DNA from: Neocallimastix lanati (nom. inval.)
Taxonomy: Eukaryota; Neocallimastigomycota; Neocallimastigomycetes; Neocallimastigales; Neocallimastigaceae
NCBI GenBank assembly: GCA_016946835.1
Contig: JACVTC010000196.1
Location: 80,001 to 110,000, forward strand
Direction of reading: 5' to 3'
DNA length: 30,000 bases
Shown here in pieces: positions 11,111 to 23,287 of the stretch. The notes under the pieces are model-generated. The model did not search any database, was not told where the DNA came from, and saw only the letters and a list, made by a program, of their open reading frames with translations. Within the stretch, counting starts at the first letter, position 1; every line of letters begins with the position of its first letter. The position numbers were made by a program, and so were the translations under genes.

Positions 11111-11562
11111 TTTTTTTCAAAATTGTTATTATTATCTTAATTTTTTTGTAAAAAAATTAAATATATATATATATTATTAGGGAAAAAAAAAATTAATTAT
11201 ACATAGAAAAATAAAAAAAAAATAGGCATTTGTATAAATATGAGTAATTAATTAAAATTATTTTTATTATTAAAAAATATACATATTATCATTTTATTTT
11301 ATTTCAGAAATATATGGAAATTTATTAATTTTTTTATTTATAAATCAATTGAATAATTTAAAATCTTTATATTTTTGTTTCTTTTTATTTTAGTTTAAGC
11401 AAAAAATATAATTACTCAAATCGAATATTTTAAATTATAAATAATTGTTTCATTTATATAATTTATTTACTTATTGTAGTACTATTTTTTATTATTTCTT
11501 TCTTTTTTTTTTTTATTATTATACTTATAATACTATTTTTTATTGATTTTTAATTTCAATTT

Positions 11563-11593
<31 letters not shown>

Positions 11594-13150
11594 GATAATA
11601 ATAATTCTATCATTAGTTATAAATATTTGGTTAATTTAATTGTTTAAATTATACAATTTCACTTTGTTTGTAATACTATTTTTTATTTTTTATTTATTTT
11701 TTTTTTCTTTAAATTTTTACTCTTTTTTTAATATCATTCAAGAAAAAAATAAAATATACAATATACTATTTTCAAATGTTTTTTTTACTTATATTTTGTA
11801 TTTTTAACATTATATATTGATTTGACTACTTTTTTATGTAGTTTTTCTTTCCTTTTTGTTTAATTGACATTTTTGACATTTTATTATATAATATTTAATT
11901 AATTTCATAATTTAATGTATTTATGTTTTTTTTTTAATCAAATTGATTAAATATAATGGTTGTTAATATTATTTTATTAAATTGGGTAAGACATTTTTAG
12001 TTTTGTATGATTAATAATTGCCTTTTTCACAATATTATCTTATAATTTTTTTATATATAATACTATAAATAAAAATTATTAAATAAATAAAAATATTACT
12101 TTTATTTAAGCTTGTCAATATATCCACTTTATTATATAAATATATATATATATATATTTTTTTTTTTTTTAAATTCTATATAAATTGAAAATTAGTAATA
12201 ATTTAAAAAAATTAAAAAAAAAAAAATTCTTTATCCTTACAATTATTATTTCTTTAATAAAATATAATAATAATCATTAAATAATACTCTAATTGGTATA
12301 AAATTTAACTTATTTGAAATATAAATTTTATTTATTTAATTACATATTTATTTATTCATTTATTTAAGCTTTATTCATATTTTTTTCTTCATAACCGTAA
12401 AATCTAAATGAAAAAATTTTAAACGAATCAAAATTCAGTTATTTTAATGATCTGATTAAAAATTATAAAATTAATAAAAAAAATTAAATTATATATATAT
12501 ATTTTTTATTTTTTTATTTTTTAAAATTAATAAGAAAATAAAATAAAATTCAAAAATTTTAAGTTTTGGTTTCGTACAAAAGAATCAAAAAAAAAAAAAA
12601 AAAAAATCTTGAGAAAGATTTAAAATATTTAAAAATAAAAGAAAAGGAAAAAAAAAAAAAGATTATAATATTAAACAATGAAATTATTTTGCATTAATTC
12701 TATGATAAAAAAGTGAGAAATTAATAGTAAATGCTATTAATTTTAAAAAAATAATTTATATAAATAAAAATTTTTTTTTTCTTTTAAATATATATCCTTT
12801 TCTCTTCTATAAAAAATTAAATTCTATTATATATAAAATTAGTGAATGAAATATAAGTTAAAAAAAAAAAAAATACATAATATATATCAACTAAATTCCC
12901 TTTTATTTTTATCACATTTTTTTATTTCATTTTTATATAATTTCTTGGTGATTTATTTATTTTATTATTATACATCTATTTATTAATTTCGGATATTAAA
13001 AATTTAAAGTAAAAATTTAATAAATTCAATATATTTTAATATAATCTTACATATATTAATTATATTAATTATTTATGTAAATGAATAAATATTATATAAA
13101 TAAATAATTCATATTAAAAAATTTATCCAAATTTAAAATCTAAAAAAGTT
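11111..13150. other. AT desert, no gene recognised
   Basis: About 2 kb of extremely AT-rich DNA upstream of the pyridoxal kinase gene. It holds poly-A at about 11571-11593, short AT runs near 11160-11175 and 12140-12160, and A-rich tracts at about 12587-12606 and 12640-12660. No frame with complex amino-acid composition occurs on either strand. No tRNA-like cloverleaf stood out. Confidence 0.7.
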
Positions 13151-13484
13151 TTTATTTTATTTTATTTTATTTTATTTTATTTTATTTTATTAAATCTGTA
13201 CTTTATATTTATATTTCTACAATTTATTTTATTTTATTTTATTTTATTTTATTTTATTTTATTTTATTTTATTTTATTTTATTTTATTTTATTTTATTTT
13301 ATTTTATTTTATTTTATTTTATTTTATTTTATTTTATTTTATTTTATTCAATCTGTACTTCATATTTATATTTCAACTATTTATTTTATTTTATTTTATT
13401 TTATTTTATTTTATTTTATTTTATTTTATTTTATTCAATCTGGACTTTATATTAATATTTCTATTTTATTTTATTTCATCTTTT
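13151..13484. repeat. Composite (TTTTA)n satellite with conserved ~32-bp spacers
   Basis: Three blocks of TTTTA pentamers (about 13151-13190, 13224-13347 and 13380-13436) are separated or followed by related spacers: ATTAAATCTGTACTTTATAT then TTATATTTCTAC at 13189-13220, and variants near 13348-13377 and 13435-13465. The first spacer is identical over 32 nt to the reverse complement of 6425-6456, so this is the same satellite family in opposite orientation. Confidence 0.92.
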
Positions 13485-13956
13485 TTTTTTATTAATCTCT
13501 ATTTAATTTCCTATATAACTATTAATACATTTTTGTAAATTTTTATTTTTTATTTAATAATTATATATATGAGTTTTGCTTTTTATAAATTATATATTAT
13601 ATATTCAATTAAATTTTTTACAGTTTTTTTTTTTTTTATTTTTTTTTAGATACAAATGTAAGTTTTATATATAATAATAATTCTTACTTTTTATTAGTTA
13701 GTAGAATAGAAATATAGATATTGAATGAAATTTAAATATTATTTAATATTCATCCATTTAATATTTATTGATCAAATATAATTTTTTTTTAACTCTTGTT
13801 TTTTATCTATTTATTTGATTAATAATAAATTAACTAAAAAAAAGTTTATTTATTATTATAAATATAAATTTTATCATATATATTTAGTTTTATTATTATA
13901 TTTATTTATTATTTAATTATGTAATTAATTAATTAATTATGATGTATTTAATTAAT
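13485..13956. other. AT-rich spacer left of the Mutator-like element
   Basis: No coding sequence seen. Only short AT, T and TTTA runs occur between the composite satellite and the left end of the MULE. Confidence 0.6.
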
Positions 13957-13975
13957 ATTACTTGTAGAATGTGAA

Positions 13976-14025
13976 GCATTTCGACATAATTTATGTATAA
14001 TCATCATAAATTTTTGTACAATGTG
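13976..14025 (+). repeat. MULE left terminal inverted repeat
   Basis: Begins GCATTTCGACATAATTTATG and is the reverse complement of 15370-15390 for its first 21 nt. Inner matches (TCAT, TACAATGTG) continue to about 14025. Confidence 0.85.
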
Positions 14026-14418
14026 TAAAATATATGTAATACGCCACTATTTTCAACGTATATTTTTATTTATTGTATTTTAGTATTAAAAAATAAAATA
14101 AAAACAAAAAAGAATAAATAAAAGAATAAATAAGTTTTCTGTTAAGAATTTTATTTTATTTTTATTTTTATTTTTTTTTTAATTTTATTTTATTATTATA
14201 TTTTATTATTAAATATTTTAATAATAAAACCTTTCCATTTTATTTTATTTAAATAAAATAAATAAAATTAAATATTTTATTATTAAATTAATTAAATAAT
14301 AGAATAAATTTTATTATAATATTAAATATTTATTATTATTGATATTAATAAAATATATTGATATTGATATAAATATAATTTAAACTATATATATTCTAGT
14401 TAATTATTATTTATAAAT

Positions 14419-15133
14419 TTAGAGTGTGTTTAATTCTATTAAACATTTATATCGTAAATCAATGATATCATTTTTATCACATTTTTTATCAATCAATTCG
14501 GATTCCTTTTTTTTTTTGTATTTTTTAATAAAATTATTGATTTCATCAGTTTTTGTTAATATTCTTCTTTTTTTTCCAAACTCCTTCAATTTTCCTTTTG
14601 TAATTATTGTAAGATAAAGATTCTTCTCTTTTAAAATGATAAATTAATTCATATAAAGAAGGATTTTTGTAGAACAATTTTTTTAAGTAATTGTTAAAAG
14701 ATTCTGAAGCATTATTTGTTATGTGGTTTATATCGTTATAATATTTCCAATATTGAATATCATATTTATATAAATAAGTCTTATTAAAATATTCCAAAAA
14801 ATTTAAAAAATTGAAATAATTATATATTTGACATATAATTTTAGTATGATTATAAATATCAAATATATATTCAGGATTTATAAAAGGAAAATTTGTAAGA
14901 GCTTTATTTAACAAATAAATCTTATGATTATTTTCAACTTCATTATAACATAATTTATTTTTTTGAACTTCTAACGATCTTTTATAATGCCATACACAAT
15001 ATTTAATAGTAATATTATGAAATATTGTAATGGAAGCATTGGATATACTTTTTTCAAAATCACAATGCAAAATTTTTGGTGTAACTATAATATTATTATT
15101 ATATTTACTTTCATTCTTTTTTAATTTTATATT
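14419..15133 (-). pseudogene. MULE transposase, C-terminal part, frameshifted
   Basis: Remnant of a Mutator-like transposase. The main open frame (14546-15070, open upstream to about 15133) contains ILHCDFEKSISNA with the second catalytic Asp, followed by KYCVWHYKRSLEVQK (C..H motif), then HITNNASESFNNYLKKLF with the catalytic Glu region, and EESLSYNNYKRKIEGVWKKKK. In-frame reading ends at 14546. Changing frame at the 8-nt A run (plus strand T at 14568-14575) recovers a further ~50 codons ending CLIELNTL-stop at 14419, the expected family C-terminus. The N-terminal half with the first Asp is missing: upstream sequence dissolves into T/A repeats at 15120-15245. The gene is therefore both truncated and frameshifted and encodes no active enzyme. 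Confidence 0.82.
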
Positions 15134-15340
15134 TTATATTTTATTTTATTATTTATTTTTTTATATTTTTTATTTTACTTTATTATTTTTTTTATTTTTT
15201 ATTTATTTTTTTTTTATTTTATATATATATATATATATATATATCTTACTGTAAATGTTATTAATTAAATTAAAAAATAAAAATAAAAATAAAAACAAAA
15301 ATAAATTTAACCCTATTCCTATTCATTTATTTTTACAAGC

Positions 15341-15390
15341 CACATTGTAATACATGAATAAATGATCAAACATAAATTATGTCGAAATGC
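15341..15390 (-). repeat. MULE right terminal inverted repeat
   Basis: Inverse partner of 13976-14025. The segment 15370-15390 is the perfectly matching part, and CACATTGTA at 15341-15349 pairs with TACAATGTG at 14017-14025. Confidence 0.85.
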
Positions 15391-15410
15391 AATACTCCCA
15401 TTACTTGTAG

Positions 15411-16158
15411 TTACACTACCATCTGTTAACCCTTAAATATTCTAATCAATAAATTAATTCTTTAAACTAAATTATTATTATTTATTATTTTATCTTAATC
15501 ATCAAACCGAAAAAATTAAATTAATAATAATATTTTCTTTTAATCTCTCTTTATTTATTAATATGCTTAAATTTAAAATTATTGCTTAATTCTATAAAAA
15601 AAAAGAAAACTATATTAAATGAATTTATAGTTATTTACTATTATTAATATTAATAATAATAATAATAATATTAATAATGATAAAATATCATAGTTATAAT
15701 AATATTAATAATAATAATAGATTGAATTTATAATAAAAATAATAATTATAATAAAAAAAATATTGAATTTGTAATAATGATAATATAATAACATTTATAA
15801 TAATATAAATAAATAGAGAAAATAATAAAAATTTTTTATAAAAAGATTAATTAAAATCAGAATATTATAAAATTTTTTTTTTATTAAAAAAAAAAAAAAA
15901 TAAAAATAAAATTATATATATAAAAAAAAAAGAGAAACTAAAAGTCGAGTTTTAATTTTTTTTTTTTCTTCACTTAATAGAATTAGTGAAAATAGTTCAT
16001 TATTTCCTTTTAATATCAATCTTGAGAATTTTAACTTCCTATTAATATTTGGTGAATAATAATTATCTGGTGAAAATTTAAAAATTTTATATTTTTAAAT
16101 TTTTATAATCAATTTTTTAAAATAAAAAAAGTTTTTCATTAAATAAAAATATTTTTAT

Positions 16159-16189
<31 letters not shown>

Positions 16190-16443
16190 ATTATTATTAT
16201 TATTATTCATATTTAATTTAATATTTATTATTATTTTTTTTAAATATATGATATATATATATATTTTCCAATTTTTTTATTATATATTCTATTTTTTTTT
16301 TTATCATATATATATGATATAATTCTTTTTTATATAAAATATTGCAAATAATACTATATAATAAATATTACAAATTAGTTACACATTGAAAATAATATAT
16401 TGGTATATATAATATATATAGTGCAGGAGTTTTCCTTAATATT

Positions 16444-16474
<31 letters not shown>

Positions 16475-17086
16475 TTATAATTACTAACGGATAATTCATA
16501 TATAAAACACCGAAATTACTTTTAACTATTGTTATTAATTAATTATTATTAATAATTAATATAAATAAATAAATAATTGATTTAACAATTTTTTTTTTAA
16601 ACTTTAATATTAATAAAATTTAATTATTTTTTATGTAATGTAATAAAATGTAATGTAAATTTAATATAAAGTATTTTAAGAAAATATATTGATATTAGAT
16701 GCTAAAAATATATAAATATATATATAAATAATTCCTTTATTATTATATTTTTTTTTTTATTTTATATCGTTTCATTTCTTTCCATAACATTTTGATTATT
16801 ACTTTATATCAATTTAGGAAGAATTGGAATTTTATCCATTTGTAATAATATATATTAATTTCCTTTTAAATATTTTAAAAGGAAATGTCAATAATTTTAA
16901 AGTATAAAAATTTGTAATAATAAGTAAAATAAAAAATATATATAATAATTACGAATTTTGAAGAGTATATAAATTGAAAAGAAAATATTTTTGAAAATTA
17001 AAATTTACATATTAAGTGAAGAGTAAAGAAAAAATAGAAAAAAAAGATAAAAAAAAAAATAATAATAATAAAATTTTAAATTAATT
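15411..17086. other. AT desert between the MULE and the second acetyltransferase
   Basis: No gene recognised in about 1.7 kb. It contains AAT/ATT-rich stretches (15640-15800), (AT)n at about 16159-16200 and 16250-16264, (TTTA)n at about 16440-16476, and a perfect 13-bp inverted repeat at 16858-16870/16874-16886 (ATTTCCTTTTAAA, loop of 3 nt). Nothing here has coding character on either strand. Confidence 0.7.
16858..16886. repeat. Perfect 13-bp inverted repeat with 3-nt loop
   Basis: The arm ATTTCCTTTTAAA at 16858-16870 is followed by loop TAT and its exact reverse complement at 16874-16886. It lies about 550 bp upstream of the acetyltransferase start. Role unknown; it could be a chance hairpin in AT-rich DNA, although the GG/CC pairs make it less trivial. 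Confidence 0.7.
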
Positions 17087-17371
17087 ATTACATATTTATT
17101 TATTTAAGAATATATAAACCATTAAAAGACCAAATTATTTCGTTTCTGTCAATATAAGAATATATAAACCATTAAAAAACTAAAAAAATAAAATAAGATT
17201 GTGAAAGATTTGAACAAAATTAAATTTAATTACATATTTATTTATTTAAGAATATATAAACCATTAAAGGACCAAATTATTTTGTTTCTGTCAATATAAG
17301 AATATATAAACCATTAAAAAACCAAAAAAATAAAATAAGATTGTGAAAGATTTGAACAAAATTAAATTTAA
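17087..17371. repeat. 142-bp tandem duplication with nested ~21-bp repeats, upstream of GNAT gene
   Basis: Two head-to-tail copies with period 142 (17087-17228 and 17229-17370), differing at only a few positions. Inside each copy the word AAGAATATATAAACCATTAA occurs twice, 50 bp apart, so it appears four times (starts 17106, 17156, 17248, 17298). The array ends about 60 bp before the acetyltransferase ATG, so it lies in the likely promoter or 5' UTR region. Confidence 0.93.
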
Positions 17372-17432
17372 ATACAACTTATTTTTATAATTTAATATAT
17401 ATATTTTTAAAATAAAAAATAAGTATATTAAA

Positions 17433-17978
17433 ATGCAATTAAAAGAAGTACTTGATAATAAGGAAGAAGAAGAACGTATTAAAAATTTATATGAAGAAGC
17501 TTTCCCAGAAGAAGAAAGAGCTCCATTTCAAATTTTAAAACGTAAAATAAAACAGAAGAGAGCGGAACAATGGAATTTCTATGAAGAGGATACATGGGTG
17601 GGTTGGATATATTTAGTGAAACATAAAGACATAGCCTACATTTTTTACTTTGCGATTGATGCTAAACTTCGTGGTCAAGGCTATGGTACTAAAGCATTGA
17701 AAGCGTTTATTGAAAAGTATAAGGACTATCGTGTATTTTTAGGATTGGAAGATTGGAAGGAAGAAGAAGCAGAAAATCACGAACAGAGAGTAAAACGTCA
17801 TCAATTCTATAAAAATTGTGGTTTGGAAGAACTGCCTCATAAACTAAAAGAAGTTGGTAATATATATTCTATTATGGGTGTTGGTGGTGCTGTTGAACCT
17901 CAAGAATATAAAGATTTAATAAATGCCTATATGGGATGGCCATATAAATATTTTTTAGATATGAGAATGATTGATTAA
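17433..17978 (+). CDS. GNAT family N-acetyltransferase, bacterial (Firmicutes) type
   Basis: Predicted acetyl-CoA-dependent acyltransferase, 181 residues, single exon. The acidic N-terminus (LKEVLDNKEEEERIKNLYEE) and AFPEEERAPFQIL lead into the core. IAYIFYFAID (67-76) is the strand before the CoA-binding motif A, RGQGYGTKALKAF (80-92), which fits Q/R-x-x-G-x-G/A. YRVFLGLED (99-107) and EQRVKRHQFYKNCGLEEL (117-134) form the motif-B helix region. A C-terminal extension (AVEPQEYKDLINAYMG) follows. Length and motifs match a small acetyltransferase family that I know chiefly from clostridia, so horizontal acquisition is likely but not shown here. The substrate is unknown. It is the only supported intact gene on the plus strand. 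The start is the first ATG after the 142-bp tandem repeat and puts the conserved N-terminus at residue 1. Confidence 0.93.
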   Translation: MQLKEVLDNKEEEERIKNLYEEAFPEEERAPFQILKRKIKQKRAEQWNFYEEDTWVGWIYLVKHKDIAYIFYFAIDAKLRGQGYGTKALKAFIEKYKDYRVFLGLEDWKEEEAENHEQRVKRHQFYKNCGLEELPHKLKEVGNIYSIMGVGGAVEPQEYKDLINAYMGWPYKYFLDMRMID

Positions 17979-18176
17979 TTATATATTATATATAATAAAA
18001 ATATAATGAAAATAATTAATGAATAATAAATCATTAGAATAGTAGAGAAAAATAAATAAGTAAATAAATGAAAAAGAAAAAATTATGAATACATATACAA
18101 GAAAATAAGTCATAATATTAAAAATTATGTCATCATTGATAATGAGAGAAAACTCATTATTGGTATTTTTTTTTTT

Positions 18177-18212
<36 letters not shown>

Positions 18213-18338
18213 AGAGAGAAGTAACTGAAGTAAATTAACGCTAAAAAGAGAAATACTGAAAAAAGGTTTACTTTCCTTTTTTATTTAACAATATATTTAT
18301 TGTAAAAAGATTAAAAAAAAAAAAAAATATTCTTTTCT

Positions 18339-18385
<47 letters not shown>

Positions 18386-18779
18386 AATTACTATCTAAAT
18401 TAAAAAATGTATTAGTTTAATTATATTTAATTTATTATTTAATGATCTATTTCTTGCCTGAATTTAAGTAAAAAAAATATTAATATAATTTTTTATATTA
18501 TTGAATATAATAATCATTAATTAATAATATATATATTTAAAATAAAGAAAGTAAAATAATTAAAATAATGATAATATATATATATTATTTTATGAATTAA
18601 AAAATCATAATAAAAGTAATGGAAAATTATATAGATTTGATTTTAAAATAAAAAAAGTTTTATTAATTTTTTTTTATTGTTTCATTTTATTTTATTTATC
18701 ATTTAATTTAAAGTAATTAATATGCTTAAATAATATGTTTCCTTATTATTTAAATATGCTTTAATTATTTCTCCTTGGT
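17979..18779. other. AT-rich spacer with homopolymers
   Basis: No gene seen. It holds poly-A of about 29 nt ending in a short (AG)n at 18181-18218, and T-rich tracts at about 18335-18380. It separates the acetyltransferase stop from LINE copy 3. Confidence 0.7.
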
Positions 18780-20040
18780 ATACTTGATAAGTGTTTCAAT
18801 TTCATTTCAGAACTATGTCATACTTCCAAAGCAAGAGCTCGTTACCTAAACATGCTATTTGATGAATTCCCTATTAATCGAGGAGTTAGACAAGGTTGTC
18901 CACTATCTCCTGTATATTATTTAATTTGTTTATAAATGATATTTTAGCTAACTGTGATTAATATGGTGTGAATATTGGAAATAAAAAAATGTTGTAGTAT
19001 TCTCTTCCGAGATAATATCATACCAATTGCATCAACTGAAACTAAAATGAAGGCTCTCCTTCGTCATGTATTTAACTGGGCCAATAATAAATGAAATGTC
19101 CTTCAGTATCAATAACCGTGCTATCATGGTTATTAAACCTTTAAATTTTGTAAATTACCATGGTTATGAAAATCCTATATTTTATCTTGGGATGTATTCC
19201 AATCCTCAAAGAATCTACTTATACATATATAGGTATCCCTTTAAGTAACAATCCTTTACTCAAACCTATTATTGCCTTTATGGAGTCTAAAGTTCAGAAA
19301 TCTTTATACACATTCTCCAGTTTTCTTAACCAATTGGCTGATCCCTTTACCTTTTAAGAGATATATTATTCAATCATATATTATATTTTTTGCTCTACTT
19401 TTTAGGTTCAAAACATAATAAATACAAATAAAGTTCAGTCTCTTATTAATACTAGTTCATTATGATGTATTTACCCTTCCTCCCAGTATTAAAGAAAATG
19501 ACACAGATAAAAATAATGAAAAAAGAAATCTCATAAGAAATATTATATTAAAAGAAACTCAACATTCTTAGGTTTTATCACGTGATATACAGAATTTTCC
19601 ATTTGCTGGATTTTGTTTTGTGCTTCACTTTAAATCAAATGCTTTATTCAATTGAGAAATTCTAAAAGTATTTGTAAAGGATATAAACAGAAAAAAAATT
19701 CTAAGATGTTACATTTTTACTTGGACAATAAGAAAAAAAAAAAAAAAAAAAAAAAATCATGTTCTCTCTATAGAAAAATTAGAGATGAAAACATTAAGAA
19801 ATCTAAAGATGTAATTGAATTCTATTGGTCAAATAATGGAAAACGTCAAGGAATTAAAGGTACATACTTACAATAAATACAAATATATTGAAACAAGAAA
19901 ATTATTCAAGTTCAGTCATGGATATCCCCAGTTTAATTTAAGTTTTAACTGGATTTTAAGATTTAAGATCTAGTTTCAAATACAACACTTACTATTGTTA
20001 TCAGAAATGGTAAAAGTTTTTTTTTAACAACAGCAAACTT
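18780..20040 (+). pseudogene. LINE-type reverse transcriptase remnant (copy 3)
   Basis: Plus-strand, 5'-truncated non-LTR reverse transcriptase of the same family as copy 1. SKARARYLNMLFDEFPINRG followed by VRQGCPLSP (about 18823-18910) aligns with SKARARFVSMLSNEFPIKKG and VRQGCPLSP of copy 1. Palm remnants follow (LFRDNIIPIAST, about 19000-19035) in which the second Asp of the DD pair is lost. Next comes the thumb-like WANN..MSFSINNRAIMVIKP (19075-19140) and NPIFYLGMYS..ESTYTYIGIPLSNN, then LKPIIAFMESKVQKSLYTFS. Coding traces continue with DENIKKSKDVIEFYWSNNGK near 19780-19850. Many frameshifts and stops, plus a poly-A run at about 19733-19756 inside the coding remnant, show decay. An A-run at 20102-20122 could be the old poly-A tail. 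Confidence 0.85.
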
Positions 20041-20725
20041 GTTGCATTTTTATTAATTAAATATAATAAAATACATGTAATAAAAAGAAAAAAGAATTAA
20101 CAAAAAAAAAAAAAAAAAAAAACATAAAATAAAATAAAATAGAATAAGGGTATATATATAATGTATTCTAGTTATCATCATCATTATTATTATCTGTTAT
20201 TATTATTATTATTATTATTTAATATAACAAATTTTATATTGAATTATTAAATATTTTAATTTTTATTTATTTATTATTTGTTTATAAAGAAATTTTTTTT
20301 ATGGCATTTAAAATTACATTATTAAAAAGCAACATTGTGAAATACAATATTGCAAAATGCAACACATTAAATATCATTCATAACATATATAATAAAATAT
20401 ATTAATTTTGATAAAAGTATTCATATTATATTAAAAATGTCAAAACATCAAATAATAAGAATAAAAAGACTAAATTTAATATTAATTATTGATGTAATTA
20501 CATTATTATAGTAATAATATATACTTTATATTTAAAAAGGAAAAGAAAAATTATTATTATTACATACTTTTTTAATAATATTTTTTGTTCTATGTATACT
20601 ATATGAATGTTAATAATATAAATTGATAGGAATTTTATAATAGATTTATAATTATATATATATTATATATATATCGTTTAATAAAAATAAAATATATATC
20701 AATATATGTATATAATCAATTTAAA
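20041..20725. other. AT-rich intergenic DNA downstream of the receptor gene
   Basis: No gene recognised. It includes a 21-nt A-run near 20102-20122, (TTA)n at about 20199-20219, and an imperfect 10-bp inverted repeat at 20329-20353 (GCAACATTGT...ACAATATTGC). Confidence 0.65.
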
Positions 20726-20885
20726 TTAATCAAATGTCGCTGAATATTTTTCATCTTTACTAGGAGATTGTAAAAATTCAGGACTTAATATATTCTTCTC
20801 CGAATTAGCTGAAGTTTTATAATGATAATTATAAATTTTTGTTTTTAATAATGAAAAAATAGGCTGATTTTTAGAATTATTATTA

Positions 20886-20950
<65 letters not shown>

Positions 20951-22345
20951 TTTATTATCGAACTTATTGGTATCGTTTTCCTTTTTAAAGTAATACGATT
21001 CTTCTATTGATTCACTAATAATTGAATTTTTACTAATATAAAATATATCATTTTTAAGTTCATAAAATGACTTTCTATTTGTTACAATATATACTATTCT
21101 AATTCCATATAATAATATAAAAGTAATAAAGGTATATAAAATATGAAAATATTCTGAAAGGGTATAATATAAGTTAAGTTCAGTGTATAGAATATAATTG
21201 TTGATTAATGAAAATATATCAAAAAAAAAGGCAAAATATATTGTTAGTAAAAGGAATCGAATATCATAGAATGTTGATTTTAAGTTCCATTCGATAAATA
21301 TCAGGAATAAAATGATGAATGTTAGAACAAATCTAATTGAATACATTAGGTGTATTATTATTTTTCCAAAAGAATTTTTCATTCGACAGATTTGAATTTT
21401 CTTTTCATCATTAAATACTTTATCTTCAATTGTGAATGGAGTAAATGCTATTAATCCATATATCAATGTACACATAACTATAAATAGTAATAGGAAAGAA
21501 AGCCTTTTCTGTTTAATCAATTTTAATATTTTACTATCTTTTTCTGGAATATTAATAAGAAGTTGAATAAGAATGGGAACGTAAATCAAAAATCGTCCAA
21601 ATAAATTAAAATAAAAACGTAAATAGCATTTTATTAAATAAATTGGTCCGAAATCCATATAAATTGGTAATAAACAAATGAATAATCCAATGATGATTAT
21701 AAACCATAAATCAATAGAAGTAAAATTGAAATATAATTTATATTGAGTAATGAGTAGTAAACCTGATGAAGTCAATATAACCACTGAAAGAATAACCGTA
21801 ATAATAAATATAATTAGCCCTATATGGGTTTCATCCGTTTTTAGTGATAAATAATGCGTCTGTGTTATTTCGTTGACGATTTTTAAAACATCTTCCGCTT
21901 TTTTATCTCCATATAAATAATCATATATGTAATTTCTAAATTTAGAAGAATAGAGATCATAATCTTTTATTTTATTAGTTGGTCTTGCAATCAATTGGAT
22001 ACTTTTAAAAAATTCACAATTTACTTCTTTGCAGACCTCATCTTCATCGTATAAACTGGATATTGGTGAGTAGAAGCCTCTCTTGACCATATATTTTCTT
22101 TGCATATTCTTAGAAGTTATAAACATAAATACTTTAATCAAGTAATCTCTTATGTTACTATCTGAATAAATACTAATTCCAAGATTATGTCCTCCTAATA
22201 CCGAACCCGATATCCCTTCTTTTATTCCTGGTAAGGGTATGATCGTATAATTTTTATTGTGAAGATACCAAAATTTTAAAAATAAAAAATTTTTGTCTTC
22301 ATTTAATTTCTTAAAAAGGAAATTTAAACCTGATTTAAATATTTC

Positions 22346-22376
<31 letters not shown>

Positions 22377-23255
22377 TACGAAAATAAGATAAAGTATTTA
22401 GTATAATAAAAAAAATGTTAAGTTTATATATTTTTCTTATTAAAATATTTTAATTTGAATACATTGTATATTAAAATATTATAAATTTTAAAAATAAATA
22501 AATAAATAAATAAACAAACAAATAGAAAGATAGATTGATAAAAAAATAAATAAATAAATAAATCATTTATTAACTAATTAAAAGGGATAATATTTTAATA
22601 TTATTCGTTTGTTAATCTCGTTAAATTTTTTAAAATTAAAAAAAAAATGCATTATAAAAACAATTTACCAGAAGAAATTTTATTTTTAATTTCTTTTAAT
22701 TTCTTTAATGCATTTATTGTTGTTTGATTTGTAAGTTCAGGGAATTTTGATTCTTTTGAATCTCTACATGAATAAATAAATTCATAAATTGAACAGGTAC
22801 CTTGTTCAGAATCTATAAAAAAAGTTAAGAATATCAAACATTATTAATTATTAATGATAATTATTTAAAAATATTAAAACTGTTAAGTAATATTGTTATA
22901 AATTATTATTTATAATTTTTTTTTTTATATGAATTACCATCTAAATAGCCATTAAACACTACAAATTCAGTATTATTCATCTTTTTTTCTTCATTTAAAA
23001 TATATTGACCAGTATCTATTAATTCATCCCATGTCTTGGGAATTGTTTTATTATATTTATTTAAAAAGTAATCATTGCAATAAATAACTGTATAATCAAT
23101 AGTAATAGGCTACAAATATTATTGAAATATGTTACATATTGAATATATAGAATAATTTTTAATTATACAATATTATATAAAAAAATTTTAAATAAATAAC
23201 ATTAAAAAAAAAAAAAAAAAGATAATACTGTTAGTAATATTGTAATAAATTATTA

Positions 23256-23287
<32 letters not shown>

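Larger units (their letters stand above)
13957..15410 (-). mobile_element. Mutator-like (MULE) DNA transposon, degenerate, with TIRs and 11-bp flanking direct repeat
   Basis: A transposase remnant (14419-15133) is enclosed by inverted repeats. Left 13976-14025 and right 15341-15390 pair over 50 nt without gaps: the outer 21 nt (13976-13996 versus 15370-15390) are perfect, and I count 38 of 50 matches overall. The 11-bp word ATTACTTGTAG occurs in direct orientation just outside both ends (13957-13967 and 15400-15410), as expected of the 8-11 bp target duplications made by Mutator-like elements. The element is about 1.45 kb, too short for a full transposase, so it is internally deleted. Sequence between each TIR and the direct repeat (8-9 nt) is poorly conserved, so exact ends are uncertain. 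Confidence 0.8.

Noticed and set aside
14426-15254. Plus-strand frames over the MULE
   Set aside because: Antisense to the transposase remnant or composed of T/A repeats.
20726-22141. Receptor called as a stand-alone 471-residue protein
   Set aside because: Its apparent first Met is a TTG codon, and conserved sequence continues upstream in frame to a splice acceptor at 22348.
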